A DNA stretch of 64,000 bases. It comes from Desarmillaria ectypa (taxonomy: Eukaryota > Basidiomycota > Agaricomycetes > Agaricales > Physalacriaceae). Positions 55,093 through 63,253 of this stretch are shown here, in pieces (the first letter of the stretch is position 1; the number at the start of each line of letters is the position of its first letter). The position numbers and the translations under genes were made by a program. Where the stretch lies: the NCBI GenBank assembly GCA_030407005.1, contig JAUDYN010000007.1:1116001-1180000 (forward strand), given 5' to 3'. The notes below the pieces were generated by a model. That model was not told the DNA's origin, searched no databases, and saw only the letters and a list, made by a program, of their open reading frames with translations.

Positions 55093-57836
55093 TTGCAGTC
55101 TGCTTCTACTCGGAACTTTCCATCGTCCGAAGGAATCGTTAGAACTACGTTTGTTGTCATCAGCTTCTTGATCTGATCAAATGCCTGTTCTTGTTCTGAT
55201 CCCCAGGTCCAGTCTACTTTTCCGGTTAACTGGGTTAGGGGACGGACTATTTTGGAATAGTCTTTGATGAACTTTCGATAGAAGTTCGTGAATCCTAGGA
55301 AAGATTGTAGTTCCTTCTTCTTCGTTGGGGTTGGCCATTCTGCTATCCCTGCTATTTTGACTGGATCCATGCGAATGGCGTCTTCGCTTATGATGACCCC
55401 AAGGTATTCCGTTTCGAGTACTTCAAACTCGCATTTCTCGGCTTTGAGAAATAGCTTGTTTTCTCGAAGTCGTTGAAGTACTTGTCGTACTGTGTTCCGG
55501 TGTTCTGTCAAGGATTTTGTGAAGATAAGTATATCGTCGAGGTAAATGGTAACCTTTCCTCCGGCGATCAAATCCTTGAATATGTCATTCATCATCCACT
55601 GGAATGTGGCTGGTGAATTTGTGAGTCCAAAGAACATTACCGTGGGTTCAAAGAGCCCTCGGTTAGTTCTGAACGCGGCTTTCTCTTCGTCTCCGTCTCG
55701 GATACGGACATTGTTATAACCCCATCGCACATCCAGCTTGGAGAAGTATTTGGCTCCTCGTAATTTGTCGATAAGCTCGGAGATGAGCGGGAGGGAATAA
55801 CGATTTTTGATCGTCATTTCGTTCAGCTTTCGATAGTCCTGAACTGGTCGTAACAAGCCATCCTTTTTCTTGACGAAGAAGAAGGGAGAGGCGAACGGGG
55901 ATTTCGAAGGTCGAATTCGTCCTGAGCTTAAGTTCTCATCTAAGAACTTATCTAGTTGTTCCTGCTCATTGCGATTGAGCGGGTACACTTTGCAATCTAG
56001 AGTAGATTTTGCGTTGGGAATTAGCTCAATGGCGTGATCCCAGGTTCTTCGTTCTGGTAAGTCATCAAAACTTTCTTTAGAGAATAAATCTCGAAAGCTT
56101 TGATACTGAGGAGGTACAAGTTCCTCAAACGTCTGCTTTGGTTTTTCAGCATTAGCTGCAGCTGCTAACTCATTCGCGTGATGAACGGCTCGAAGAATGA
56201 TTTCTTCTTGCATGTTGACGGCAAGAATACTTTCCCCCTCTTCGAGTTCTTCATCCCATCGGTCTTCTTCATCTGCGTCTGGCAGAGTAAAGTGGTTCTG
56301 GACACAATGACATCGTCCAAATGTCAAGGTTCCCGCCTTCCAGTTGACGAAAGGGTTATGGCGTTTAAGCCAATCGTGTCCCAAATATACGGTTTTGGAA
56401 CCTAAGTCGGTGACTGCGAGGTCAATGCGTTCACTATGTCCTCCAATTGTCATTCGCAATTCTACAAATTCGGTAACATCTCCTGCTTTATTGCGCGTTC
56501 CGTCGGCATTATAGACTGGTATAGGGGATGCGGCCTTCCTGGTGTCCAACTGGTGTTGTTGGACGTATGTTCGATTGATAGAGCTGCCCGTGCAGCCGCT
56601 ATCCAACAACGCTCGGGTTGTCAATACTTTTTTCCCGGTACATGGGGAAAGTTGGATGTCTACCAAGAAGTCCTGACTGGACTTTTTGGTGCTGCGAATA
56701 TAGCGAATGGGTTCGTGTAATTCATAGAGCTGTTCCTGGGCAATGCTCTCTCCCATTTGTAAGCTTCGAATGAGCTCGTCGTCGATTTCTCCAAGTCGTT
56801 TGGGGTGTACCCAAATGGAGAGAACCGCTTTGGCGTTTGCCAGGTTCTTGGAGTTGCGTATAGCGCGCATCGTCCAGTCAATTCCAAATGGTTTGAACCA
56901 TTGGAATTCGTCTTGCTTCCCTGTGCGTTCGGAAGACTTTTTCAGCTTTCCCGTACATTCGAAAGCAATTGATACCCCCTTGTTAAGATTGGTATCGGTT
57001 TTGATGCTTCCCTGTGCGTTCGGAAGGTCAAGTTCTTGTTTTTCCGGTGTTCTGCATATCGGGGTATTGGCTTTGGATTGGCTGTCTTGCCACATCCTAA
57101 ACGCTGTGTCATCTTCTTCGTCGGGTACTTCAACGACGGTAGTTCTGCTGAAATGCCCCCTTTTTACCGCCTGGGCGCTAGCGGGATCCTGTCCCTTTTC
57201 CTCGGCCGGCACCACTCGCGACGGAGTTTGAACTTCCTTGGTCATTGACTCCCAGCTAGTGCCTAAGGTGACCTTCGCACGGTTGTCAACCCTGCAACTT
57301 ACCGGCCCGGTTTGGTACTCAGCTTCGTCAAGTTTTCCGCTCCCCGGACCGGTTCGTCCGGGTAAAGCCTGGCCTTGGTTAGAGGCACTGTCCTGGTCCT
57401 CCGCCGACCCTGGCGGAACTGGTGAGCTTGCCCCGCTGCTCGAAGCGGGTACTGGGACGGTCGGACTTCTGGAAGTCCCGGAGGAGTCCCGCCTACTGGT
57501 CCCTGCTCGTCGCTGTGCGCTCAGCGGCATATCCGGTGAGCACTGCTCGTTGGACTTTGTTGCGGCGCCAACACCACTTGGCAAGTCCCGCTCCAGTTCG
57601 TCGGAGGCTCGGGATTTGTCACTACAGATACTAGTGTCAGCGTCTTCTAGTAGTATGACGTACCTGTTTGTTTTTGTTGATTCTTTCTTTGTCTTCGGCT
57701 TCGGTGAAGTCATAGATATATTTTTCGTAGCTAATTGTCTGTTTTCATAGTAATTAGTCCGACCCGCGGAAACCGAGGACACACCTTGAGACTTGGGCGT
57801 GCAAGGGGAATCGAACCCTTGACGCCCTACTCTTTT
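55089..57836 (-). CDS. pol: Copy G pol, 5' half: linker, protease, reverse transcriptase
   Basis: Open from the frameshift window (no ATG needed); a GTG at 57782 is not a likely start. Residues counted from 57782: a Ser/Pro/Glu-rich linker with repeated TGK peptides (1-380), aspartic protease LLDSGCTGSSIN (about 390-400), RT N-terminal region (EELVPPQYQSFRDLF, YPLNRNEQEQLDKF), RT palm ([42 protein letters not shown] at about 745) and the connection (FLGFTNFYRKFI). The frame ends EADCK at a TGA produced by two extra T residues near 55092-55105; the next half is in a frame two nucleotides off. Confidence 0.9.
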   Translation of the reverse strand, partial: KRVGRQGFDSPCTPKSQGVSSVSAGRTNYYENRQLATKNISMTSPKPKTKKESTKTNRYVILLEDADTSICSDKSRASDELERDLPSGVGAATKSNEQCSPDMPLSAQRRAGTSRRDSSGTSRSPTVPVPASSSGASSPVPPGSAEDQDSASNQGQALPGRTGPGSGKLDEAEYQTGPVSCRVDNRAKVTLGTSWESMTKEVQTPSRVVPAEEKGQDPASAQAVKRGHFSRTTVVEVPDEEDDTAFRMWQDSQSKANTPICRTPEKQELDLPNAQGSIKTDTNLNKGVSIAFECTGKLKKSSERTGKQDEFQWFKPFGIDWTMRAIRNSKNLANAKAVLSIWVHPKRLGEIDDELIRSLQMGESIAQEQLYELHEPIRYIRSTKKSSQDFLVDIQLSPCTGKKVLTTRALLDSGCTGSSINRTYVQQHQLDTRKAASPIPVYNADGTRNKAGDVTEFVELRMTIGGHSERIDLAVTDLGSKTVYLGHDWLKRHNPFVNWKAGTLTFGRCHCVQNHFTLPDADEEDRWDEELEEGESILAVNMQEEIILRAVHHANELAAAANAEKPKQTFEELVPPQYQSFRDLFSKESFDDLPERRTWDHAIELIPNAKSTLDCKVYPLNRNEQEQLDKFLDENLSSGRIRPSKSPFASPFFFVKKKDGLLRPVQDYRKLNEMTIKNRYSLPLISELIDKLRGAKYFSKLDVRWGYNNVRIRDGDEEKAAFRTNRGLFEPTVMFFGLTNSPATFQWMMNDIFKDLIAGGKVTIYLDDILIFTKSLTEHRNTVRQVLQRLRENKLFLKAEKCEFEVLETEYLGVIISEDAIRMDPVKIAGIAEWPTPTKKKELQSFLGFTNFYRKFIKDYSKIVRPLTQLTGKVDWTWGSEQEQAFDQIKKLMTTNVVLTIPSDDGKFRVEADCK
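57795..57836 (-). promoter_or_regulatory. Candidate gag-pol frameshift window with hairpin (copy G)
   Basis: On the minus strand, AAAAG (57836-57832) is followed by AG, the TAG gag stop (57829-57827) and a hairpin formed by GGGCGT (57827-57822) and ACGCCC (57800-57795). Identical to copy F. Here pol's frame is open for 46 nt of overlap, back to a TGA at 57873-57875. Pol lies -1 to gag. Confidence 0.5.
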
Positions 57837-59284
57837 ACCTCCTCGATCTTGGAGGTGCTTGGCACCACTGCGTCAGTGGGCCCCACGTATCTCACTACAT
57901 TCTTCTCTTTTCTCGTAGGGCAATCCCTGCTCAGGTGACCCTTTTGGTCGCACCTGAAGCAGCGCCCCTCGGCTCGTTGCCGGTCTACGTCCATGGGCTT
58001 CCCCGCCCCCCCGTACGTCGTCCACTTACCGGTTCCAGCATCGCGACCGGTTCCTCCACTCCCAACACTCGGTTTTGGAGCCGAGGAACTTGTCGCCCCA
58101 GCGGTGTTCTTGCCGCTGGGTTGCTGTTGTTGGGGACGCGGGCCCTGCTTCTGGCCGTCCCGAGGCGTACTGGTGGTCTGGTCAAAGACCCACTTCCGCT
58201 GTCTCTCTTCATACATTCGCAGAATGCGTTCCTTCCACTCTGGGTATGAGCGCAGAATGCTCACTCCCATATTCGAGATAAAGGTGGTATAGGAGCTGGG
58301 AACTCCTAGTCGTACTGCCTTTACCATCGCGCCTCTTTCCGCCTCATCGGATCTCCGGCCCGCTAGCTTTGCTTCTTCTTCCAGCTTCTGGAAGTAGTGG
58401 GAGGCGGGCTGTGCTCCCATGCGCAGATCGAACATGCGCTTTTCGTGGATTTCCTCGATCGCCGGATCTCGGAATTGTCTTGTGACTAAGTCGACGAAGT
58501 CGGCCCAGTCGGGGTATCGGAAGTGGGCAGCGGTGCCGTCAAAGGCATCGCCTACCCAGTATTCGGGTCTCTTGTAAACCCACCAGTCCTTGGCGGCACC
58601 CTCGAAGTGGGATGTCGCGAATAATACCAGGTGCGACGGCACCTGGAAATAGTGTCTGAACACTTCAAAATAGGCGATACAATCGCCTATGAAGCGTTCA
58701 ATGTCGTCATGGTCCCCTTTGAACGGGGTGGGGACCTTGACGAGGGTTGGCTTGATGCCCAAGTATGGGGCATCAGCGGCGGCATTCCCAACCGGATTCG
58801 GGATTGGGTCAGGTGGTCCCTGACCAGGGGGCGGCCTTGGGATCGAAAATCGATCCGGCCTGTACCCCGGGTACCCTCTTGGTGGTCCCGGCGGTCTTCC
58901 CCTCTCTGGCTCCTTCTCTCGCTCTTGGGCTCGGAGGTAGTCCGCTAGTGTCTTGCGGGCGGCGTCCTCCTTGTCGAGCTCGCTACGCATCTCCGCTATG
59001 CGCTGCTCTTTCTCCTGTAACTCGGTTCGCATCTGCTGCCGAGTTTCTTCTGCTGTGGCAGGATTCCTTGACGCCCCTGCGGTGGCGTTTCCTGTCGGCG
59101 TTCCTTCTGCTTCCATTTCTTCTCCTGCCCCTGCAAAGAGAAGACTGCCACCCTGATAAGGGTGGTATCCTTGGTGACGCACCTGATGATGAGGGGGTGA
59201 GTCAGGAAGTGGTCGTGGGTTTACGACCGGGGTATCCGGTGGGTATCCCGAATATGTTTCGTATTGAGGGTGGTGATATTCCAT
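57827..59284 (-). CDS. gag: Copy G Gag polyprotein
   Basis: 485 codons from ATG 59284 to TAG 57827, the same length as in copy F; the frame is open further (to 60349) but that part overlaps ORF1 and is less conserved. Coiled-coil candidate (QQMRTELQEKEQRIAEMRSE), capsid domain with FKGDHDDIERFIGDC, HYFQVPSHLVLF, WADFVDLVTRQFRDP and the major homology-like region, then a CFRCDQKGHLSRDC zinc knuckle. Forms the particle that packages element RNA. The ATG lies about 53 nt past the ORF1 stop; initiation might be by re-initiation or leaky scanning (inference). Confidence 0.8.
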   Translation of the reverse strand: MEYHHPQYETYSGYPPDTPVVNPRPLPDSPPHHQVRHQGYHPYQGGSLLFAGAGEEMEAEGTPTGNATAGASRNPATAEETRQQMRTELQEKEQRIAEMRSELDKEDAARKTLADYLRAQEREKEPERGRPPGPPRGYPGYRPDRFSIPRPPPGQGPPDPIPNPVGNAAADAPYLGIKPTLVKVPTPFKGDHDDIERFIGDCIAYFEVFRHYFQVPSHLVLFATSHFEGAAKDWWVYKRPEYWVGDAFDGTAAHFRYPDWADFVDLVTRQFRDPAIEEIHEKRMFDLRMGAQPASHYFQKLEEEAKLAGRRSDEAERGAMVKAVRLGVPSSYTTFISNMGVSILRSYPEWKERILRMYEERQRKWVFDQTTSTPRDGQKQGPRPQQQQPSGKNTAGATSSSAPKPSVGSGGTGRDAGTGKWTTYGGAGKPMDVDRQRAEGRCFRCDQKGHLSRDCPTRKEKNVVRYVGPTDAVVPSTSKIEEVKE

Positions 59285-59339
59285 CCCTCCGTAGTAACCT
59301 GTATCGTAGGTAAACGTATTGTATTGAGGTTCCTCTTCC

Positions 59340-60539
59340 TCAATCTTCTCGTGCCATCTCCAACCTCCAGAGATGCTGGAGGGTCCTGTCCAGCTCTCGT
59401 TGCTCCCGTGGGGTCCTGGGTAGTAACCCTGGAAAACGATCCCCGGCGGCGGGACCGAAGATTGACCGGTTGCGGTTGGCGCGAATCCGGTGGTTGACGA
59501 TGAGGGCCCTGGCGTTGCTAGGGCCTTCCATCGGTACTCGGATGGGGTCGCCCCTGTTGAGGGCGAGCCACTCATCCATCTCCATTCTGGGTTCTTCCCA
59601 GAGGTCTCGGGCTTCGACGTCCCTTCGTCGAATTTCCCATGCTGCGGTCCGATATGGACCGAATATTCTCCGATCGTAGTCGGAGAGTTCTGGCCACGTG
59701 TAGTCGGGCCCGTCGGAGTTGAAGGGATCGTCGGGGGCAAGGGGAGCGGCCTGGGTGTGGACTCCGACAAGACCGTCGTCGGACTCGTCATCGGAGATTT
59801 CGATGACGGGGAGGGAGGAGATGGAGATTTCCTCCCTACTTGGCCACCGCTCACGGCTCCAGGGGCCGTAGGGGTGGTTCTGATCCATTCCGGGATCGTC
59901 GGGGTGTCGGGGTTCGTTGGAGTCGGACCCGTTGCTGTTGTTGTCGTCACTATTGGACGACGAAGAATCGGATCTTCGCTGGGATTGGCGAAGGGCGGGG
60001 GCTCTTGGACGAGGGGGGGGACCGGGGTATGGGGGCGGGGGTTCATCCCCATCAGACCATACGTCCCCCTCGCGTTCCTCGGTCTCCTCAAGACCGATTG
60101 TTGGTTGCTCCATTGCAACGGTGGATCGTTCCAGCCGGCTCCGGAGGAGTAGGGCCCTCGCATTGTAGGCGAGAGCGTTTCGGGCAATTCGATCCCGAAG
60201 TTCTGCGATCCCCGGAGACGGGGGCCGCGAATTAGTACTCTCCTCGGAGGAGGAGGAGGACCTGATAATGAATCGGGCCCGGGGACGAACGAGTGGAAGT
60301 TCCTCTCGTTCTCCCAGTCTTGCGGGGGGTATCCCCCGGGGAAGGTCATGGGTGGCGGTTGGGACGGGACGGGGTTCTGGTTCTGGTCTCCGGGGTTGCC
60401 TTCTTAGCAAGGCCCGGAGTTCTTCCTCGTAGATTAGTACGGCGAGGACCGTAAAGAAAGATAATAAAATGGCACCGCCAATGGCGACGCCGAGAGAGAC
60501 GGTTCGGGGTTCTTGAGAGTTTCTGTCTTCTCCGGACAT
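59340..60539 (-). CDS. Copy G ORF1: predicted membrane-anchored accessory protein upstream of gag
   Basis: 399 aa, ATG 60539, first ATG downstream of the PBS, stop 59340. Residues 14-37 form an uninterrupted hydrophobic helix (SLGVAIGGAILLSFFTVLA), followed by EEELRALLRRQ, so a type with short N-terminus and long cytoplasmic tail is likely. The tail is Pro/Ser/Glu-rich with PPPPY (167-171), acidic/serine stretches, a SUMO-interaction-like VIEISDDESDD (245-255), and a well-conserved C-terminal block DPFNSDGPDYTWPELSDYDRRIFGPYRTAAW plus MDEWLALNRGDPIRVP. No known retroelement protein comes to mind. It is not env: position is 5' of gag and there is no signal-peptide/glycoprotein layout. Function unknown. 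Confidence 0.8.
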   Translation of the reverse strand: MSGEDRNSQEPRTVSLGVAIGGAILLSFFTVLAVLIYEEELRALLRRQPRRPEPEPRPVPTATHDLPRGIPPARLGEREELPLVRPRARFIIRSSSSSEESTNSRPPSPGIAELRDRIARNALAYNARALLLRSRLERSTVAMEQPTIGLEETEEREGDVWSDGDEPPPPYPGPPPRPRAPALRQSQRRSDSSSSNSDDNNSNGSDSNEPRHPDDPGMDQNHPYGPWSRERWPSREEISISSLPVIEISDDESDDGLVGVHTQAAPLAPDDPFNSDGPDYTWPELSDYDRRIFGPYRTAAWEIRRRDVEARDLWEEPRMEMDEWLALNRGDPIRVPMEGPSNARALIVNHRIRANRNRSIFGPAAGDRFPGLLPRTPREQRELDRTLQHLWRLEMARED

Positions 60540-60584
60540 GAGTTCTTCTATACGGCTGGCGTAATAGAAGAAAAGTTGGTTGGA

Positions 60585-60598
60585 TATCTCTTGTTTTA
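60585..60598 (-). other. Self-priming PBS of copy G
   Basis: Plus strand TATCTCTTGTTTTA abuts the LTR at 60599; its inverse complement TAAAACAAGAGATA is inside the LTR at 60741-60754, 33 bp past the TATA (60781-60787). Same layout as copy F, four T/A in the run. Confidence 0.75.
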
Positions 60599-61021
60599 TG
60601 TTATGCACCGACTTGGGCACATGACTTGGGACCGTCAGCTGATTCTCTCTGGGCCGTTATGCATTCGAACGATCACCCAATTGAGAGAACTACGCTAATA
60701 GTCTTTAGTGTAGTGCGAGTAAGAGGTTTATAGTGTTAATTAAAACAAGAGATAGAGTACAATGGTCTAATATACTCTGTTTATATAGTATTCCTACGGC
60801 GTTATATTTAGATGAAACGCTACAGTCCATGCACAAACGGTGTCGAAGTAGGACGATCCGGGAGGATCATAGAACCAATAGTAGTCGTCTGGGGTGACAG
60901 ATGGTGAGAACGGGGGTGGTCGTCGGCGAATATCTGGATACGAGTCGGTTTCTGGACTAGATTAGATGGATGAGTCATGGATATGACTCGGATAAGATAA
61001 GATAACGGAAAAATCGTAACA
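60599..61021 (-). repeat. Gy1 LTR, 5' LTR of copy G
   Basis: 423 bp, tgttatgcaccgac to aatcgtaaca, followed by the target duplicate agatt. U5 is the same type as in copy F's LTRs. Confidence 0.95.
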
Positions 61022-61026
61022 AGATT

Positions 61027-63012
61027 CAGACCTCAAGAAATGTTATATTCCCTGAAGAGAGCATTCTAAATGCTAACAATGATGAATACATTGTGTCCCA
61101 TCCTCCACTGCTCGAGGGGGAGTCAGGGAGCAAAGTCGAGCAGATTCTGGATAGAAATGATGATATTTTGGACAAATCCACAGGTGCCGGGAATGCCGAA
61201 ACAAAAGGGGAAATGCCCCTTGATGATCCGACAACCAAATCAAAGTTACCTGTATGGTGTGGGAAGGTGATTCAGCCACACAACAAATTGGTCCAGATTG
61301 CATCAGTAGCCCCACCAAGTTACCGGTTCCTTAATAATCCAGCCTCACGAGGCACGAAATTGCCAGAGAAGCAGCAGGAAGTAACAAAGGAACCACTGGA
61401 GACTGCAAATATTGCAGTAGAATATGCATGTGTGGGGGAGACTGCAGATAACCTCAGTGATGAGCCATTAAGCCTTAAAGAAGCCAAAACAAGGCCAGAT
61501 TGGCATCATTGGAAGAAAGCAATGGATGAAGAATATAATCTATTGACTTCTCTAGGCACATGGCAGCTGGAAGAATTACCTCAGGATAGGTCGCTTGTTG
61601 ATTGCAAGTGGACCTACAGGCTGAAAAGAGATGGTGATGGAAAAATCACCAGGCACAAAGCCAGACTTGTTGCGAAAGGATTTTCACAGAAACCCGGAAT
61701 TGATTTCTTTGAGACATATGCACCCATAGTTAGGCTGGACACATTCTGCCTACTTATGGCCATTGCCGCACAAAGAAACCTGATTATTCATGGAATGGAT
61801 GTTATTGGAGCCTACTTAAATGGAAAGCTCAATGAATCCATTTATATGGCACAGCCACCCAAATATTCTGATGGGAGTGGCAAGGTGGCACACCTCAAGT
61901 TGATATTATATGGACTCAAGCAATCTGGCCAAGTTTGGAACGAGAAATTAAATGCTACCTTTTTGGGACTCAGATACACAAGATTGATTAGTGATCAATG
62001 TGTGTATATCAGACAGATGGATTCTGGTCCTATAATTGTAGCTGTGCATGTAGACGACATGACACTGCTTGCCCCAGATGATGAAACCATGTCTATTATG
62101 AAAGAAGAGCTTAAGAAGAAGCTAAATGTTACAGACATGAGGGAGATTCAATACATATTGGGCATGAAGATAGACAGGAATTGGGAGAAGGGTACCATTA
62201 CCTTATCACAGAAGGCATATATTTTGAAGGTACTCGAGCGAATGGGCATGAAAGACTGTAAACCAGTCAAAATGCCTATGGACCCAAGTGTACAGCTAGA
62301 GAAAATCCCCGAAGACGATCCCTGGAGCGCTGACACAGCCACCAGGCAATATTACCATACTGGTGTCAGATCTCTGATGTATGCAGCCAATGGATCTCGG
62401 CCTGATATTGCACATGCTATCACGGAATTGAGCAAATATGTACAAAATCCGGCCGCTGAGCATGTCACAGCTCTGAAACGAGTTTGCCGTTACTTGAAGG
62501 GGACTCTGGATTTTGGAATCACATATGGAGGGACTACAGATGAACTGATACCCTACTCAGATTCAGACTGGGGAGAAGACAGGACAGATAGAAGATCAAC
62601 ATCTGATTATGTCTGTACTTATGCAGGGGGAGCTGTTACTTGGAGTTCAAAGAAACAGCCCACTGTAGCTCTATCCACTATGGAGGCAGAATATATGGCC
62701 CTTTCGCAAACAACCCAAGAAGTAATATGGTTGCGGGCAATTTTAACTGAATTAGGATTGCCACCTGATGGTGCAACCACTATTTTCATCGACAATCAGT
62801 CAGTGATCAAATTTGCTGAGAACCCCATATTCCATGCACGATCGAAGCACATAGACATACAGCACCACTTCATTCACGAGTGCATGGCTTCAAATAAAGT
62901 CAAAGTTCAGCACTGCGCATCAGAGGAGAACTTAGCAGATATATTCACTAAAGGGCTACCAAGACCATTACATGAATATCTATCTGCAGGTATTCTAGGA
63001 GCTCGGAATTGA
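61027..63012 (+). pseudogene. pol: Co1 pol, second part (reverse transcriptase and RNase H)
   Basis: Open frame of about 660 codons in the same frame as the pol segment left of copy G; the first in-frame ATG is at 61093. RT of the copia type (RVT_2): WQLEELPQDRSLVDCKWTY, KARLVAKGFSQKPGIDFFETYAP, MDVIGAYLNG, VHVDDM as the catalytic Asp pair, ILGMKIDR, then RNase H with YSDSDWGEDRTDRRSTSDY, KKQPTVALSTMEAEYMAL, and HIDIQHHFIHE. It ends with GARN and TGA at 63010-63012, next to the PPT gagggggag. Intact in itself but severed from its N-terminus by copy G. Confidence 0.92.
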
Positions 63013-63019
63013 GGGGGAG

Positions 63020-63230
63020 TGTTGGGATAGCAATCCCGAGCAAGTACTAGAATGTACTCGAAGGATTGGCTTACTCAGCAGGATCAAGTTTGGACCATGA
63101 AAGTGGACATACATAGTATTTCGTAGTAAGTTCTAGAAGTAGTACAAAATGTATTTAAGTAGGACATCTCTTGCTCGAGAGGCAAGGATTTTACCATCCT
63201 TTCTACGTTCTCCTCGCTCTCATTACAACA
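63020..63230 (+). repeat. Co1 3' LTR
   Basis: 211 bp, tgttgggatag to cattacaaca, preceded by the polypurine tract gagggggag (63011-63019) and followed by the target duplicate ccaaa. Confidence 0.95.
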
Positions 63231-63235
63231 CCAAA

Positions 63236-63253
63236 GGGTTAGGGTTAGGGTCC
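63236..63253 (+). repeat. Short interstitial telomere-type array
   Basis: gggttagggttagggtcc, two full TTAGGG units plus a partial one, directly next to the Co1 target duplicate. TTAGGG is the usual fungal telomere repeat. Removing Co1 and one duplicate restores cccaaagggttaggg. Confidence 0.7.

Larger units (their letters stand above)
52525..61021 (-). mobile_element. Copy G: best-preserved Gy1 chromovirus, inserted in Co1
   Basis: 8,497 bp, TSD agatt at 52520-52524 and 61022-61026, LTRs 52525-52948 and 60599-61021. On the minus strand it reads LTR, PBS, ORF1, gag, pol, PPT, LTR. ORF1, gag and both halves of pol are open; the only lesion seen is a pair of single-base insertions at the RNase H active site. 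The U3-R parts of the two LTRs are almost identical but the U5 parts differ at many sites. CpG-rich and little decayed, hence the youngest copy here. Confidence 0.96.
50161..63230 (+). mobile_element. Co1: Ty1/copia retrotransposon, split by gypsy copy G
   Basis: LTRs 50161-50371 and 63020-63230 (211 bp each, about four differences), TSD ccaaa at 50156-50160 and 63231-63235. Subtracting copy G and one agatt leaves about 4.57 kb, normal for copia. Order: LTR, PBS, gag, protease, integrase, RT, RNase H, PPT, LTR, the copia domain order (integrase before RT). It contains a frame break after gag and two TGA codons, so it is inactive apart from the G insertion. Opposite transcriptional orientation to copy G. 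Confidence 0.95.

Noticed and set aside
57245..57782. Minus-strand pol and opposite-strand proteins such as the 170-codon frame at 57238-57750 (+)
   Set aside because: The plus-strand frames inside gypsy elements are complements of conserved pol/gag codons; no domain is encoded.
59340..60539. ORF1 as an envelope (env) gene
   Set aside because: Retroelement env lies 3' of pol; ORF1 is 5' of gag, lacks a signal peptide and glycoprotein layout, and its tail is disordered and acidic.
63236..63253. A chromosome end
   Set aside because: Only about three TTAGGG units with unique sequence continuing on both sides; interstitial.
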